Shown: positions 1 through 9,411 of the stretch, in pieces
Layout: each line of letters starts with the position of its first letter
Numbering within the stretch: position 1 is the first letter of the stretch
NCBI GenBank assembly: GCA_006212045.1
Contig: PZPK01000002.1
Coordinates: 124,001 to 188,000, forward strand
Source: Oleiphilus sp.
GTDB taxonomy: Bacteria > Pseudomonadota > Gammaproteobacteria > Pseudomonadales > Oleiphilaceae
Direction of reading: 5' to 3'
DNA length: 64,000 nucleotides
Made by a program: the position numbers and the translations under genes
The notes under the pieces: model-generated
Told to the model about the DNA's origin: nothing
Databases searched by the model: none
The model's input: only the letters and a program-made list of their open reading frames with translations

Positions 1-2
1 CG

Positions 3-1502
3 GCGGGCGTCGACGCGATTACGCGGCAACACAGTAAAGGCCGAATGACCATCTGGGAGCGCATCGCGGTGCTCACAGACGAGGAGCCCACTTTCCTGTT
101 CCAGAACTGGGGAAAAAATCTGGACGGCGCCTCACTGGTGACAGCCGTCGTTAATATCGATGGCCGGGACGTCGCCTTGTATGGGCATGACTTTACGGTC
201 AGAGCCGGATCGATGGATGCCACCAACGGCAAAAAACTGGCCCGCCTGATGGAGCTGGCAGGTAAACGCCGCATTCCACTGGTCGGTCTGAACGATAGCG
301 CCGGCGCTTATGTCCCGGCCGGTGTCGGTGGCCTGGACGGTTATGCAGAGGCCTTCACCGCGCTGCGTAAAATCAGTGGTGTCGTGCCCAGTATCATGTG
401 CATGTTCGGCTTCAATGCCGGCGGTGGCTCGTACCTGCCGCGCCAGGGCAGCTTTATGATCCAGCCCAACGAAACCTTTTTCGGCCTCACCGGCCCCGGT
501 GTCGTGAAAAGCGTTCTGGGCGAGGATGTCACGCCGGATGAACTCGGTGGTCCCGGCGTGCACAGCCAGAGTGGCGTCACTGACTTTGTCGTCAAGGATG
601 AAATCAGCGCCTTGAAAAAGGTGAGACAGCTACTCAAGTATATTCCGAACAACAACAGCGAGATGGCGCCATTTCAGCCAACCTCGGACCCGATTGACCG
701 TAAAACCTGGGATATCGATATCCTGCTGAAGAAAGCCTTCAACAGCCCCAGCGGATTCAACACCCCCATCGACGTCACCATCATGATCCAGCAATTGTGT
801 GATCATGGTGACTTTATGGAAATCCAGCCCGAGCGGGCCCGCAACACCATTACGGCTCTGGGACGGATGGGCGGCAATGTGGTCGGTTTCATGGCCACCA
901 ATAGCTCGGTCGCCTCAGGGCAGATTGACATCGACGCCGCCTACAAGAATGCCCGCTTTATTCGTTTCTGCAATCTGTACAACATACCGGTCATCTTTAT
1001 GGAAGACACGACCGGCTTCCTGCCGGGCCGTGAACAGGAAAGCGCCGGTATTGTGCAGGCTGGTCGCGCCATGCTGGATTCGATCATCGATCTCCGTACT
1101 CCGCGCTTCCTGGTCATCATCCGGAACGCCTTCGGTGGCGCCTATGCCTCGTATAACTGCTATAACACCGGTGCTGACTTCGTCTGCGCCCTGCCTTCCA
1201 CGCGGGCAGCGGTGATGGGCCCGGCAGGCGTTGAATTCGTCTACAAGAAGGAAGTACGCGCGATTCGTGAAGCCGTCAAGCGCGGGGAGCAGGATGCTGC
1301 ATGGCAGGCAGAGCAGGAAGCCCTGCTGGTCAAACGCTATGAGGATGAGCTGATGAATCCAAACGAAGCGCTCAGCCTGGGCTCGATTTCACAGATTGTG
1401 ATGCCTAGAGACCTTCGAAAGGTTCTCTGTGAAAATATGGCCTTTCACTTGCGACATTACAAGCCGGAACCCCTTTCAACAGTGCACCGGGAATTCCACT
1501 AA
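3..1502 (+). CDS. Acyl-CoA (probably propionyl-CoA) carboxylase carboxyltransferase beta subunit, 5' partial
   Basis: Carboxyltransferase subunit of a biotin-dependent acyl-CoA carboxylase; it moves CO2 from carboxybiotin to an acyl-CoA in the cytoplasm. The frame is open from base 3, with no stop before the in-frame ATG at 45, and the residues ahead of that ATG (ending RQHSKGR) match the family N-terminus, so the true start lies left of the window. 499 codons are visible against a usual 510-560. Two crotonase-like halves are seen: the first holds NDSAGAYV and GFNAGGGSY, the second EDTTGFLPG and NAFGGAYAS. Downstream are the biotin-carrying subunit (87 bp), epimerase and mutase, which point to propionyl-CoA. 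However, the residue after GGAY is Ala (codon 1146-1148), where propionyl-specific PccB proteins carry Asp, so substrate remains an inference. Confidence 0.9.
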   Translation, partial: AGVDAITRQHSKGRMTIWERIAVLTDEEPTFLFQNWGKNLDGASLVTAVVNIDGRDVALYGHDFTVRAGSMDATNGKKLARLMELAGKRRIPLVGLNDSAGAYVPAGVGGLDGYAEAFTALRKISGVVPSIMCMFGFNAGGGSYLPRQGSFMIQPNETFFGLTGPGVVKSVLGEDVTPDELGGPGVHSQSGVTDFVVKDEISALKKVRQLLKYIPNNNSEMAPFQPTSDPIDRKTWDIDILLKKAFNSPSGFNTPIDVTIMIQQLCDHGDFMEIQPERARNTITALGRMGGNVVGFMATNSSVASGQIDIDAAYKNARFIRFCNLYNIPVIFMEDTTGFLPGREQESAGIVQAGRAMLDSIIDLRTPRFLVIIRNAFGGAYASYNCYNTGADFVCALPSTRAAVMGPAGVEFVYKKEVRAIREAVKRGEQDAAWQAEQEALLVKRYEDELMNPNEALSLGSISQIVMPRDLRKVLCENMAFHLRHYKPEPLSTVHREFH

Positions 1503-1589
1503 ACCAGGCGATTACAATTTTGACCGGGCAGGGTTTGGCACGTCACCATCGTTCCTGCCAGTGGCAAACAAAACAATACGGAACCTGAA

Positions 1590-4442
1590 ATGAGCAACGA
1601 ACATTATCTGAACAATCCTCTGATCAAGAAAGATCGTCGACTCGCATTGGCAGACAGCGCGTGGGTCAGGCAATTTGCCTGTGAGCATTTCAAACCACTG
1701 ATAATCTGTCGAGGCCCCATTCGAAAGGAGGCCATGGATGTCTTCAGTGAAATGGGCATTGAGGACTACGGTATCCTTTTGTCCGAGAAAGACAGCATTG
1801 TTTACCAGAATGCACTCGCCCCTGAACTGCGTCAGCTGACCAATCCTGACCGCGTGCACCGGGTGCCGGACTACAGCGGGGCGGATAAGGTCGAACGAGA
1901 TACCCGCATTCGACAGATTATCAGCATTGCCAGGGAAAACGGATACAACGCCATTTTTGCCGGCTATGGCTTTATGGCAGAAGACGAGAACATGGTCAGC
2001 GCCATGGAGAAAGCAGGCCTCACCTTTATCGGCCCCTGTTCTCGCACGGTACACGATGCCGGCCTGAAGGACGAAGCCAAACGCACCGCGCTGAAAGTTG
2101 GCGTCAGCGTCACACCTGGTGTCGATAATTCCACCACCCTGACCTTACTGAAAAAATATCCGGACAAGAAAGCCCTGGCCAAATGCATTGAAGCCGAACA
2201 ACTGGAACTCGATCAGGCCAGGTTCGAGGCCTGCGATGACATCGACGACCTGGCCGATATGGTATTGATGGCATCCTATGCCAAAGGCATCGACCTGTTT
2301 TCGATTCAGGACTTACAGGAAACCATCAAAGAACAGGTACTCAAGATCAGCCGCGAGTACCCCGAAAATCGTATTCGACTGAAATGCATCGGCGGCGGTG
2401 GCGGTAAGGGGCAGCGTATCCTGCCCAACCCGAATTCATTCAAAGGCAAACTGGAAGCGCGTCTGCAGCAAACCGCTGACCTGGCACCGTCCCTGGTACT
2501 GGAAATCCTGAACGAAGTGAAGGCGACCGGGAAAGGCGACAACAAAAATGTCCTGATCGAACTCAATATCGAAACCACACGCCATCAGGAAATCCAGGTG
2601 ATTGGTAATGGCGAATGGACACTGGCGCTGGGTGGACGGGATTGCTCATTACAGATGCATGAGCAGAAGCTGTTGGAAGTGTCGGTCACGACAGAAGATC
2701 TCCAGCACGCACTGGCCGAAGCAGTCAAGGATGGACGTGATACCGAGGCAAAAGTACTGAGTCAGGACATTAAAACACTGCAGGCCATGGAGACCGAGGC
2801 AGAAAGATTTGGTGAAGCCGTCGGACTGGATAATGTCTCTACGTTCGAGTGTATCGTCGATCGGGACAAACACTTCTTCATGGAAATGAACACCCGTATT
2901 CAGGTTGAGCACAGAGTCACCGAACTCTGCTACAGCATGAAGTTTGTCAATCCGGAAAACAGTGACGACTACTTCGTTGTGGAATCATTGGTGGAGGCCA
3001 TGGTACTGCTGGCTGCGCATGGCAAACGCCTGCCTCGACCCCAGCGTCTGGTGCGCAATAAGGCATCTGTCGAAGCACGGCTCAATGCCACGAATCAGGC
3101 GCTGGCACCGCACGCCGGTGGACAGATCGAGTACTGGTCGGACCCGCAACCCGGTGAAATCCGTGATGATCAGGGGATCAGCCTGCACAATCCAGATACC
3201 GATGTCTTTATGACCTACCACCTCGCAGGTGCCTACGACAGTAACATAGCCTTGCTGTTGACCGTCGGGGAAGATCGTCCGGACAGCTATAGCCAACTGT
3301 CAGAGATCCTGCGCGTCACGCGAATGGAAGGCAAAGACCTGGCCACTAATCTGGAATTTCACTATGGATTGGTCAACTGGTTTATCGGTAACAACATTAA
3401 TGCCCGACCAACGACCCGTTTTATTGTGCCGTATCTGACAGCCGTAGGCCTTTTGAAGCAACACGCCAATCAGCTCGACATCAAATATGCCTATCAGCAG
3501 CTAAGCCAAAAGACCGTGCAGACTTTTGAGGATAAGGATGCCGCAGCCTCCTGCCAGCAAATTCTCAGCCGCAAGCAATTGTTGCTGACACGGCCAATGC
3601 AAAAGCTGTTTTCTGAGCCTCATATCCTGTCGGGCTGGCTCAGCCTCAACAAAGTGAACTTCGAATTTCTCAAGAACGGGAAAATCCAGTGGTCTGAGAA
3701 TCCGGTCAAGGTGCTGGCAGAGACCTATCGCTATCTGAATATGGATTTCAATGCCGACAACCCCCCTTCCAATATGATCTGGGACCATGACCATGAGGTG
3801 CTGACAGACGCACTTGATTTCTACAGCCAACTCGAGACAGGTCTGGACTGTGAGGATTATCAGGCATTATGCAAAACTCTGGATAAGAGCGCGGCTCCCA
3901 AAGGTTTTGACAAAGATAGCTGGCAGGCTGTACGTGCAGCGCATAGCGGCTATCAACTGGGCAATGATATCCTGCTCCTGCTACCCTACATCGCGCAGCA
4001 AAGCCAATTCTTTGATTTGAAGGTCAATGAAGACCTGACCATTCATATTCCTGAAGCCTTGCTTGCAAGCGAGTTGCAGGTCGCCATGTCCAAAGTACTG
4101 GTGCCACCACCGATGGCCAAGGGCGATGAGATTCTGGCGCCGTCGGGTGGAATGTTCTATGCCTGCGAGGCCCCCGGATTGCCGCCGTTTGTGAATGAAG
4201 GCGATCATTTCTCGGCCGGCGCCCCCTTGTATATCGTCGAAGTCATGAAGATGTTCAACAAAATAAAGGCCCCGTTCTCCGGCGTCATCGAGAAAGTTCT
4301 GATCGAAGAAGACGGCACCATCATCAAGAAAGGGCAACCCATCTTCAAGATCAAGCCGGATGAAAAGATCGTGCTCGAAACAGAGGCAGAAATAGCCGCC
4401 CGAAAACAAAAAGCGACAGACATATTCCTGGCCGGCATTTAA
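1590..4442 (+). CDS. Divergent biotin carboxylase with C-terminal biotinyl domain (acyl-CoA carboxylase alpha subunit)
   Basis: 950-residue alpha subunit that should carboxylate its own biotin with ATP and bicarbonate and hand CO2 to the upstream beta subunit. Visible: a biotin-carboxylase N-domain (AGYGFMAED near residue 128), a glycine-rich ATP-grasp loop GGGGGKG (about 267-273), the metal/bicarbonate motif EMNTRIQVEH (about 432-441), a biotin-carboxylase C-domain, a 200-residue linker with no motif I recognise, and a biotinyl domain with EVMKM, Lys887 being the biotinylated lysine. It differs from ordinary PccA (about 660 residues): roughly 60 extra residues precede the glycine loop, Arg follows EVEH-type His where Pro is usual, and the whole is some 290 residues longer. 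Its place before mce and the mutase supports propionyl-CoA carboxylase. ATG start lies after GGAAC. Confidence 0.85.
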   Translation: MSNEHYLNNPLIKKDRRLALADSAWVRQFACEHFKPLIICRGPIRKEAMDVFSEMGIEDYGILLSEKDSIVYQNALAPELRQLTNPDRVHRVPDYSGADKVERDTRIRQIISIARENGYNAIFAGYGFMAEDENMVSAMEKAGLTFIGPCSRTVHDAGLKDEAKRTALKVGVSVTPGVDNSTTLTLLKKYPDKKALAKCIEAEQLELDQARFEACDDIDDLADMVLMASYAKGIDLFSIQDLQETIKEQVLKISREYPENRIRLKCIGGGGGKGQRILPNPNSFKGKLEARLQQTADLAPSLVLEILNEVKATGKGDNKNVLIELNIETTRHQEIQVIGNGEWTLALGGRDCSLQMHEQKLLEVSVTTEDLQHALAEAVKDGRDTEAKVLSQDIKTLQAMETEAERFGEAVGLDNVSTFECIVDRDKHFFMEMNTRIQVEHRVTELCYSMKFVNPENSDDYFVVESLVEAMVLLAAHGKRLPRPQRLVRNKASVEARLNATNQALAPHAGGQIEYWSDPQPGEIRDDQGISLHNPDTDVFMTYHLAGAYDSNIALLLTVGEDRPDSYSQLSEILRVTRMEGKDLATNLEFHYGLVNWFIGNNINARPTTRFIVPYLTAVGLLKQHANQLDIKYAYQQLSQKTVQTFEDKDAAASCQQILSRKQLLLTRPMQKLFSEPHILSGWLSLNKVNFEFLKNGKIQWSENPVKVLAETYRYLNMDFNADNPPSNMIWDHDHEVLTDALDFYSQLETGLDCEDYQALCKTLDKSAAPKGFDKDSWQAVRAAHSGYQLGNDILLLLPYIAQQSQFFDLKVNEDLTIHIPEALLASELQVAMSKVLVPPPMAKGDEILAPSGGMFYACEAPGLPPFVNEGDHFSAGAPLYIVEVMKMFNKIKAPFSGVIEKVLIEEDGTIIKKGQPIFKIKPDEKIVLETEAEIAARKQKATDIFLAGI

Positions 4443-4524
4443 GCCTGGCAGTTGAGAAAGAGACCCTCTGCGAATCATTTTACACATGCTTAGGGACGAA
4501 CACTAAACAGATGAGAAACTGATT

Positions 4525-4932
4525 ATGATTACAGGACTAGACCATATTGCGATTGCGGTTCCGGACCTGCACAAGGCTATCGAGCGCTTTGCCGAAGACT
4601 TTGGGCTTCCACTGAAAGCAACAGAAGATGTTCCGGAGGCCAAGACCAGCGCTGCATTCCTGCCCATAGAAAAAAGCAGTATTGAACTGATTCACCCACT
4701 GAATGGTGAAGGGCCAGTGCAGAAATACCTTGATAAAAAAGGCGGCGGCATTCATCACCTGTGTTTTCGCAGTGACGACATCGAAGCCGATATTGAACGG
4801 CTCAAAGCCAAGGGCTATCAATTTTTGAGTGATGCGCCCACCAAAGGCGCACACAATTGCAAAGTCATTTTTATTCACCCGAAAAGTTGTGATGGCGTGC
4901 TGGTCGAACTGAATCAACCCATGGATCACTGA
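4525..4932 (+). CDS. mce: Methylmalonyl-CoA epimerase
   Basis: 135-residue vicinal-oxygen-chelate (glyoxalase-fold) protein converting (S)- to (R)-methylmalonyl-CoA, the isomer used by the mutase encoded next. The N-terminus GLDHIAIAVPDL supplies the first metal His, IHHLCFRSDDIE the second block, and a C-terminal VLVELNQ the metal Glu. Length matches the family exactly. It sits 82 bp after the carboxylase alpha subunit and 143 bp before the mutase, the order in which the enzymes act. Confidence 0.92.
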   Translation: MITGLDHIAIAVPDLHKAIERFAEDFGLPLKATEDVPEAKTSAAFLPIEKSSIELIHPLNGEGPVQKYLDKKGGGIHHLCFRSDDIEADIERLKAKGYQFLSDAPTKGAHNCKVIFIHPKSCDGVLVELNQPMDH

Positions 4933-4970
4933 GCGCGACACGGGTACCAGCAAGACCACCAATTCAAGCA

Positions 4971-4993
4971 TATCGCCCTCTCGCAGGGCGATA
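4971..4993 (+). other. Perfect 9-bp hairpin in the mce-mutase spacer
   Basis: The two arms (4971-4979 and 4985-4993) are perfect reverse complements around a 5-nt loop CTCGC. No run of T follows, so it is not a standard intrinsic terminator. A second imperfect hairpin (5033-5065, TTCTGG against CCAGAA with one bulge) ends at the weak AGG that precedes the mutase ATG at 5076. The pair could stabilise mRNA ends or tune mutase translation; that role is inference. Confidence 0.5.
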
Positions 4994-5075
4994 GAATAAA
5001 ACACTGAATCTTCACTCGACGACGCACGACGTTGTTCTGGCCACAAGTGTCCGGCCCCAGAAACAGGCAATAGGT

Positions 5076-7214
5076 ATGAGCGAACAATCCAAGCCCGATA
5101 TCGCAGCATGGGAAGCGCTGGCGACAAAGCAGATGAAAGGCAGGACGCCAGACGAAATGACCTGGCAAACACCCGAAGGGGTGCCGGTAAAGGTGCTTTA
5201 CACCAAAGCCGATACCGAGAAACTGCCGTATGCAGACACCCTGCCCGGCCTCGCGCCCTACGTGCGCGGACCAATGGCCACCATGTATGCAGGTCGGCCC
5301 TGGACCATTCGTCAATATGCCGGCTTTTCGACCGCAGAAGAGTCCAACGCGTTCTATCGCAAAAATCTGGCCGCCGGTGCCCAGGGCATCTCCGTGGCTT
5401 TCGATCTGGCCACACACCGGGGCTATGACTCGGACCATCCGCGCGTCACCGGCGATGTAGGCAAAGCTGGTGTTGCGATCGACTCGGTCGAGGATATGAA
5501 AATTCTTTTTGACGGCATCCCTCTCGACAAGGTATCCGTATCGATGACCATGAATGGCGCAGTCCTGCCTGTTCTGGCCAACTATATTGTGGCCGCCGAG
5601 GAACAAGGCGTCACGCCGGAAAAACTGGCCGGCACTATCCAGAATGATATTCTGAAAGAGTTCATGGTACGCAACACCTACATTTACCCGCCAGCACCTT
5701 CGATGAAAATCATCGGCGACATCATTGCCTATACCTCATCGCATATGCCCCGCTTTAACAGCATCTCCATTTCCGGCTATCACATTCAGGAAGCCGGGGC
5801 CGATGCGGCACTGGAATTGGCCTATACCCTGAGCGATGGTCGTGAATATGTGCGCACCGCACTGGCCGCCGGACTGGATGTCGACGCTTTTGCACCGCGC
5901 CTGTCTTTTTTCTGGGGCATTGGCATGAACTTCTACATGGAAATCGCCAAACTGCGCGCCGGTCGACTGCTATGGCACCGTATCATGGAAGATTTCAATC
6001 CGAAAAACCCGAAATCGTCCATGCTGCGCACACATTCCCAAACGTCCGGTTGGTCACTGACCGAACAGGATCCGTACAACAATGTGATTCGTACCACCAT
6101 CGAAGCCATGGCTGCCGTGTTTGGCGGCACCCAGTCACTGCATACCAATGCGCTGGATGAAGCCGTCGCATTGCCCTCCGAGTTTTCGGCGCGGATTGCG
6201 CGTAACACCCAGATCATTATTCAGGAAGAAACCGGCATTACCCAGGTTGCCGACCCGTGGGGAGGTTCCTATATGATGGAAAGCCTGACCCAGGAACTGG
6301 CCGACAAAGCCTGGGAGCTGATTGAGGAAATTGAAGCAGAGGGCGGCATGGCAAAAGCGATTGAAGCGGGTCTGCCGAAGCTGCGCATCGAGGAAAGTGC
6401 TGCCAAGAAGCAGGCACGCATTGACCGCGGCGAAGACGTGATTGTCGGCGTCAACAAGTATCAGCTGGATGAAGAAGACGCGCTGGATATCCTCGAGGTC
6501 GACAATGTCGCCGTGCGGGAATCGCAGATCAAGCGCCTCGAAAAGATCAAGGCATCGCGCGATAATGCCGCTGTCGAGCAGGCACTGGCCGCACTCACAG
6601 CCGCTGCTGCCAGCGGCGAAGGTAATTTACTGGCCCTGTCGATCGAAGCGGCGCGACTTCGTGCCACCGTTGGTGAGATTTCGGATGCCATGGAAAAGGA
6701 ATTTGGACGTTATCAGGCACAGGCGCGCACGATTAGTGGTGTCTACGGTGCCCGCTATCAGAATGATGAGGATTGGAAAACCATTCAACAGCAAATTGAA
6801 AAGTTCACCAGCGCACATGGCCGCCGCCCGCGCATGCTGGTCTGCAAAATGGGACAGGACGGCCACGACCGCGGCGCCAAAGTGATCGCGACGGCCTTCG
6901 CCGATATCGGATTCGACATTGACCTGTCGCCAATGTTCTCGACCCCTGAAGAGGTCGCCAAACAGGCCATCGAAAATGATGTCCATGTCATTGGTGTCAG
7001 CTCACAGGCGGCCGGCCACAAAACCCTGATTCCGGCGCTGATTCAGGCCCTGAAGGATCAGGGCGCTGAAGACATTGCTATCGTGGCTGGAGGCGTCATT
7101 CCCAAACAGGACTATGATTTTCTGTATCAGGCGGGTGTCAAAGGCATCTTCGGTCCGGGAACCAAAATCACGGAATCTGCCAGACAAGTGATTGAGGCCA
7201 TCAGTGAAGATTGA
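5076..7214 (+). CDS. Methylmalonyl-CoA mutase, single-chain catalytic subunit
   Basis: 712-residue adenosylcobalamin enzyme that rearranges (R)-methylmalonyl-CoA to succinyl-CoA, feeding the TCA cycle. The N-terminal TIM barrel shows [13 protein letters not shown] and the [12 protein letters not shown] block; the middle shows [15 protein letters not shown]. The C-terminal B12 domain has the DxHxxG signature (GQDGHDRG), with His597 as the lower axial cobalt ligand. Length is that of the homodimeric enzyme (E. coli Sbm type), so no second small subunit is expected and none is seen. Followed after 48 bp by its chaperone GTPase. No cobalamin riboswitch was recognised upstream. Confidence 0.96.
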   Translation: MSEQSKPDIAAWEALATKQMKGRTPDEMTWQTPEGVPVKVLYTKADTEKLPYADTLPGLAPYVRGPMATMYAGRPWTIRQYAGFSTAEESNAFYRKNLAAGAQGISVAFDLATHRGYDSDHPRVTGDVGKAGVAIDSVEDMKILFDGIPLDKVSVSMTMNGAVLPVLANYIVAAEEQGVTPEKLAGTIQNDILKEFMVRNTYIYPPAPSMKIIGDIIAYTSSHMPRFNSISISGYHIQEAGADAALELAYTLSDGREYVRTALAAGLDVDAFAPRLSFFWGIGMNFYMEIAKLRAGRLLWHRIMEDFNPKNPKSSMLRTHSQTSGWSLTEQDPYNNVIRTTIEAMAAVFGGTQSLHTNALDEAVALPSEFSARIARNTQIIIQEETGITQVADPWGGSYMMESLTQELADKAWELIEEIEAEGGMAKAIEAGLPKLRIEESAAKKQARIDRGEDVIVGVNKYQLDEEDALDILEVDNVAVRESQIKRLEKIKASRDNAAVEQALAALTAAAASGEGNLLALSIEAARLRATVGEISDAMEKEFGRYQAQARTISGVYGARYQNDEDWKTIQQQIEKFTSAHGRRPRMLVCKMGQDGHDRGAKVIATAFADIGFDIDLSPMFSTPEEVAKQAIENDVHVIGVSSQAAGHKTLIPALIQALKDQGAEDIAIVAGGVIPKQDYDFLYQAGVKGIFGPGTKITESARQVIEAISED

Positions 7215-7262
7215 TCTTCACACCGGCGTTGACTTTCAGTTGATCACGCTGGAGTCGGCCTG

Positions 7263-8246
7263 ATGTCCATCGAACAAGCACCCGATGCGCAGGCTTTGAT
7301 CTCAGGTAACCGGCGTGCGCTGGCCAAAGCAATCACGCTGATTGAGAGCAGAAAAACGGACCACCATCAGCAAGCTCAGGCCTTGCTCTCTTCTCTGCTG
7401 CCGCATACCGGAAATAGCATCCGCATCGGTATTACCGGCATTCCGGGGGTCGGAAAATCAACCTTTATCGAGGCCCTGGGTTTAAGTCTGATTGATAAGG
7501 GGCATCGTGTGGCGGTGCTCGCTGTTGACCCAAGTTCGCCTCTCAAGGGCGGCAGTATTTTGGGCGACAAGACCCGCATGGAGCAACTATCGCGATCACA
7601 ACAGGCATTTATCCGGCCCTCCCCTTCCGAAGGTTCTCTGGGCGGCGTCGCCCAAAAAACAAGAGAAAGCATCCTGCTCTGTGAAGCGGCCGGTTATGAC
7701 GTGATACTGGTCGAAACAGTAGGGGTCGGCCAGTCCGAATATGAAGTGGCCTCCATGGTCGATTTTTTTCTGGTACTGATGCTGCCTAACGCCGGCGATG
7801 AACTTCAGGGAATCAAGCGCGGCATTATGGAGCTGGCAGACGCTCTGGTCATCAATAAAGCAGATGGTGACTTCAAACCTGCCGCTGAAAATACCCGCAA
7901 TCACTACCAGAACGCATTGCATCTGCTTCAGAATGAGGGCCCCTGGACGCCACAGATTCTGTCCTGTTCTGCGCTCCATAATGAGGGCATCGAAGAGGTG
8001 TGGAACATGATCACCACGTTCCGGGAGCAGGCGCAGCAAAGCGGTGCACTGGACACAAGGCGCAAGCAACAAAACCTGCACTGGCTGGATACCCTGATAC
8101 AGATCATGCTGCTGGAACAACTGTCACAAAGTGACCGTGCACAGGTCCAACTCAAGCAAGCCCGACAAGCGGTTGCGGATCATCAAATGACCCCATTGCA
8201 GGCGGCTCAATCCGTGCTTGACGTGCTTCGTACTCCTTGCGATTGA
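7263..8246 (+). CDS. meaB: Methylmalonyl-CoA mutase-associated GTPase MeaB (ArgK family)
   Basis: 327-residue G3E-type P-loop GTPase that gates cobalamin loading and protects the mutase from inactivation. Visible motifs: Walker A GITGIPGVGKST (residues 56-67, Lys65), the switch/metal region DPSSPLKGGSILGDKTRM, a Walker-B-like ILVETVGVGQSE, and the guanine-specificity motif NKAD. Length fits the family. It lies 48 bp after the mutase, almost certainly co-transcribed. Confidence 0.94.
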   Translation: MSIEQAPDAQALISGNRRALAKAITLIESRKTDHHQQAQALLSSLLPHTGNSIRIGITGIPGVGKSTFIEALGLSLIDKGHRVAVLAVDPSSPLKGGSILGDKTRMEQLSRSQQAFIRPSPSEGSLGGVAQKTRESILLCEAAGYDVILVETVGVGQSEYEVASMVDFFLVLMLPNAGDELQGIKRGIMELADALVINKADGDFKPAAENTRNHYQNALHLLQNEGPWTPQILSCSALHNEGIEEVWNMITTFREQAQQSGALDTRRKQQNLHWLDTLIQIMLLEQLSQSDRAQVQLKQARQAVADHQMTPLQAAQSVLDVLRTPCD

Positions 8247-8439
8247 CACCAGCCATTCGGTTTCTTCAACTGGTATTTTTGGCCAGCACTGACCTGCATT
8301 AATCGGATCCCTCCGGATTACCTCAATGCTGTGAACCAGTCCGGCGTTCTGGAATGGTGGCTCCCTTAAAATCGAAATTGCTTGCGGGTTCTGCAACATC
8401 CGGCCCGACACCTGAAAACAATAACAAAGAGGAGCTCAC

Positions 8440-9318
8440 ATGAGTATCAACCAAGTCGGTATAGTCGGTACCGGTCAAATGGGCCTGGGTATTGCCCAGT
8501 TACTGGCACAACAAGGCATCAAATCCGTTTGCGTGAAAGTCACTGGCGGCGACCTGCAACCCAAGCAGGCACTGCTGGACAAGTCTCTGCAGCGACTGGT
8601 CGACCGGGACAAGATGTCTCTGGAACAGAAAATGAGCACACTGGAACTGATCCAGCTGTCTCAGGAATTACACGATTTGCGTGATTGCGACCTTGTCATC
8701 GAATCCATCGTTGAGGAAATGGACAAGAAGCAGGATATTTTTCGCAATCTCGAATCGATTGTCGCCGATGAAACAATACTCGCCTCGAATACCTCCACGC
8801 TAGGTATTACCGAATTATCGACGGCATTGCAGCACAAGCAGCGATTGATTGGCCTGCACTTCTTCAACCCGGCCACGGTGATGAAACTGGTGGAGGTGAT
8901 TCCGACCCTGCACACGCCGCAAGAGATTGTTGATCGCATGTGTGACTGGGTCAGCGCGATTGGTAAAACACCAGTGGCCGTCAAAGATGAAACCGGATTT
9001 ATCGTCAACCGCTTACTGACGCCTTACATGGTAGATGCCATTCGCTCCTGTGAGCGAGGCCTGTCAGGCGTGGAAGAAATAGACACCGCGATGAAACTGG
9101 GCTGCAACCACCCCATGGGACCGCTGGAACTGGCGGACTATATCGGGCTCGATATTGTCTACCATATGTCCAACAACCTGTATGACACTTTCAAGGAACT
9201 TCGTCTGTCGCCGCCACCACTGCTGAAAACACTGTTTATTGCAGAACAGGTGGGCCGTAAAAGCGGTCTTGGCTTCTATGACTACTCGACCAAGCCGCCC
9301 ACGCCAAGGAAGTTCTAG
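8440..9318 (+). CDS. 3-hydroxyacyl-CoA dehydrogenase (3-hydroxybutyryl-CoA dehydrogenase type)
   Basis: 292-residue NAD(P)-dependent enzyme interconverting 3-hydroxyacyl-CoA and 3-ketoacyl-CoA, as a stand-alone monofunctional form. The Rossmann motif GIVGTGQMGLG is at residues 7-17, the catalytic block LHFFNPA gives His140, and the C-terminal helical domain carries NHPMGPLELADYIGLD. A strong Shine-Dalgarno (AGAGGAG, 6 nt before the ATG) decides the start. It is 193 bp from meaB, so may have its own promoter, yet its co-orientation suggests a role in feeding or draining the propionyl-CoA route. Confidence 0.92.
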   Translation: MSINQVGIVGTGQMGLGIAQLLAQQGIKSVCVKVTGGDLQPKQALLDKSLQRLVDRDKMSLEQKMSTLELIQLSQELHDLRDCDLVIESIVEEMDKKQDIFRNLESIVADETILASNTSTLGITELSTALQHKQRLIGLHFFNPATVMKLVEVIPTLHTPQEIVDRMCDWVSAIGKTPVAVKDETGFIVNRLLTPYMVDAIRSCERGLSGVEEIDTAMKLGCNHPMGPLELADYIGLDIVYHMSNNLYDTFKELRLSPPPLLKTLFIAEQVGRKSGLGFYDYSTKPPTPRKF

Positions 9319-9411
9319 ATGAATGAGGCCCTGAGGAAAAACGCTTATTTATACAGCTGTATGGCCTAAACCTACTGACACCCTTCGTTAATGCATAGTC
9401 AGAGTTCCTTT

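Noticed and set aside
45-1502. ATG at 45 as the true start of the carboxyltransferase
   Set aside because: The frame is open to base 3 and the residues ahead of the ATG match the family N-terminus.
4933-5075. Cobalamin riboswitch before the mutase
   Set aside because: The spacer is shorter than a full riboswitch and shows no B12-box-like sequence.
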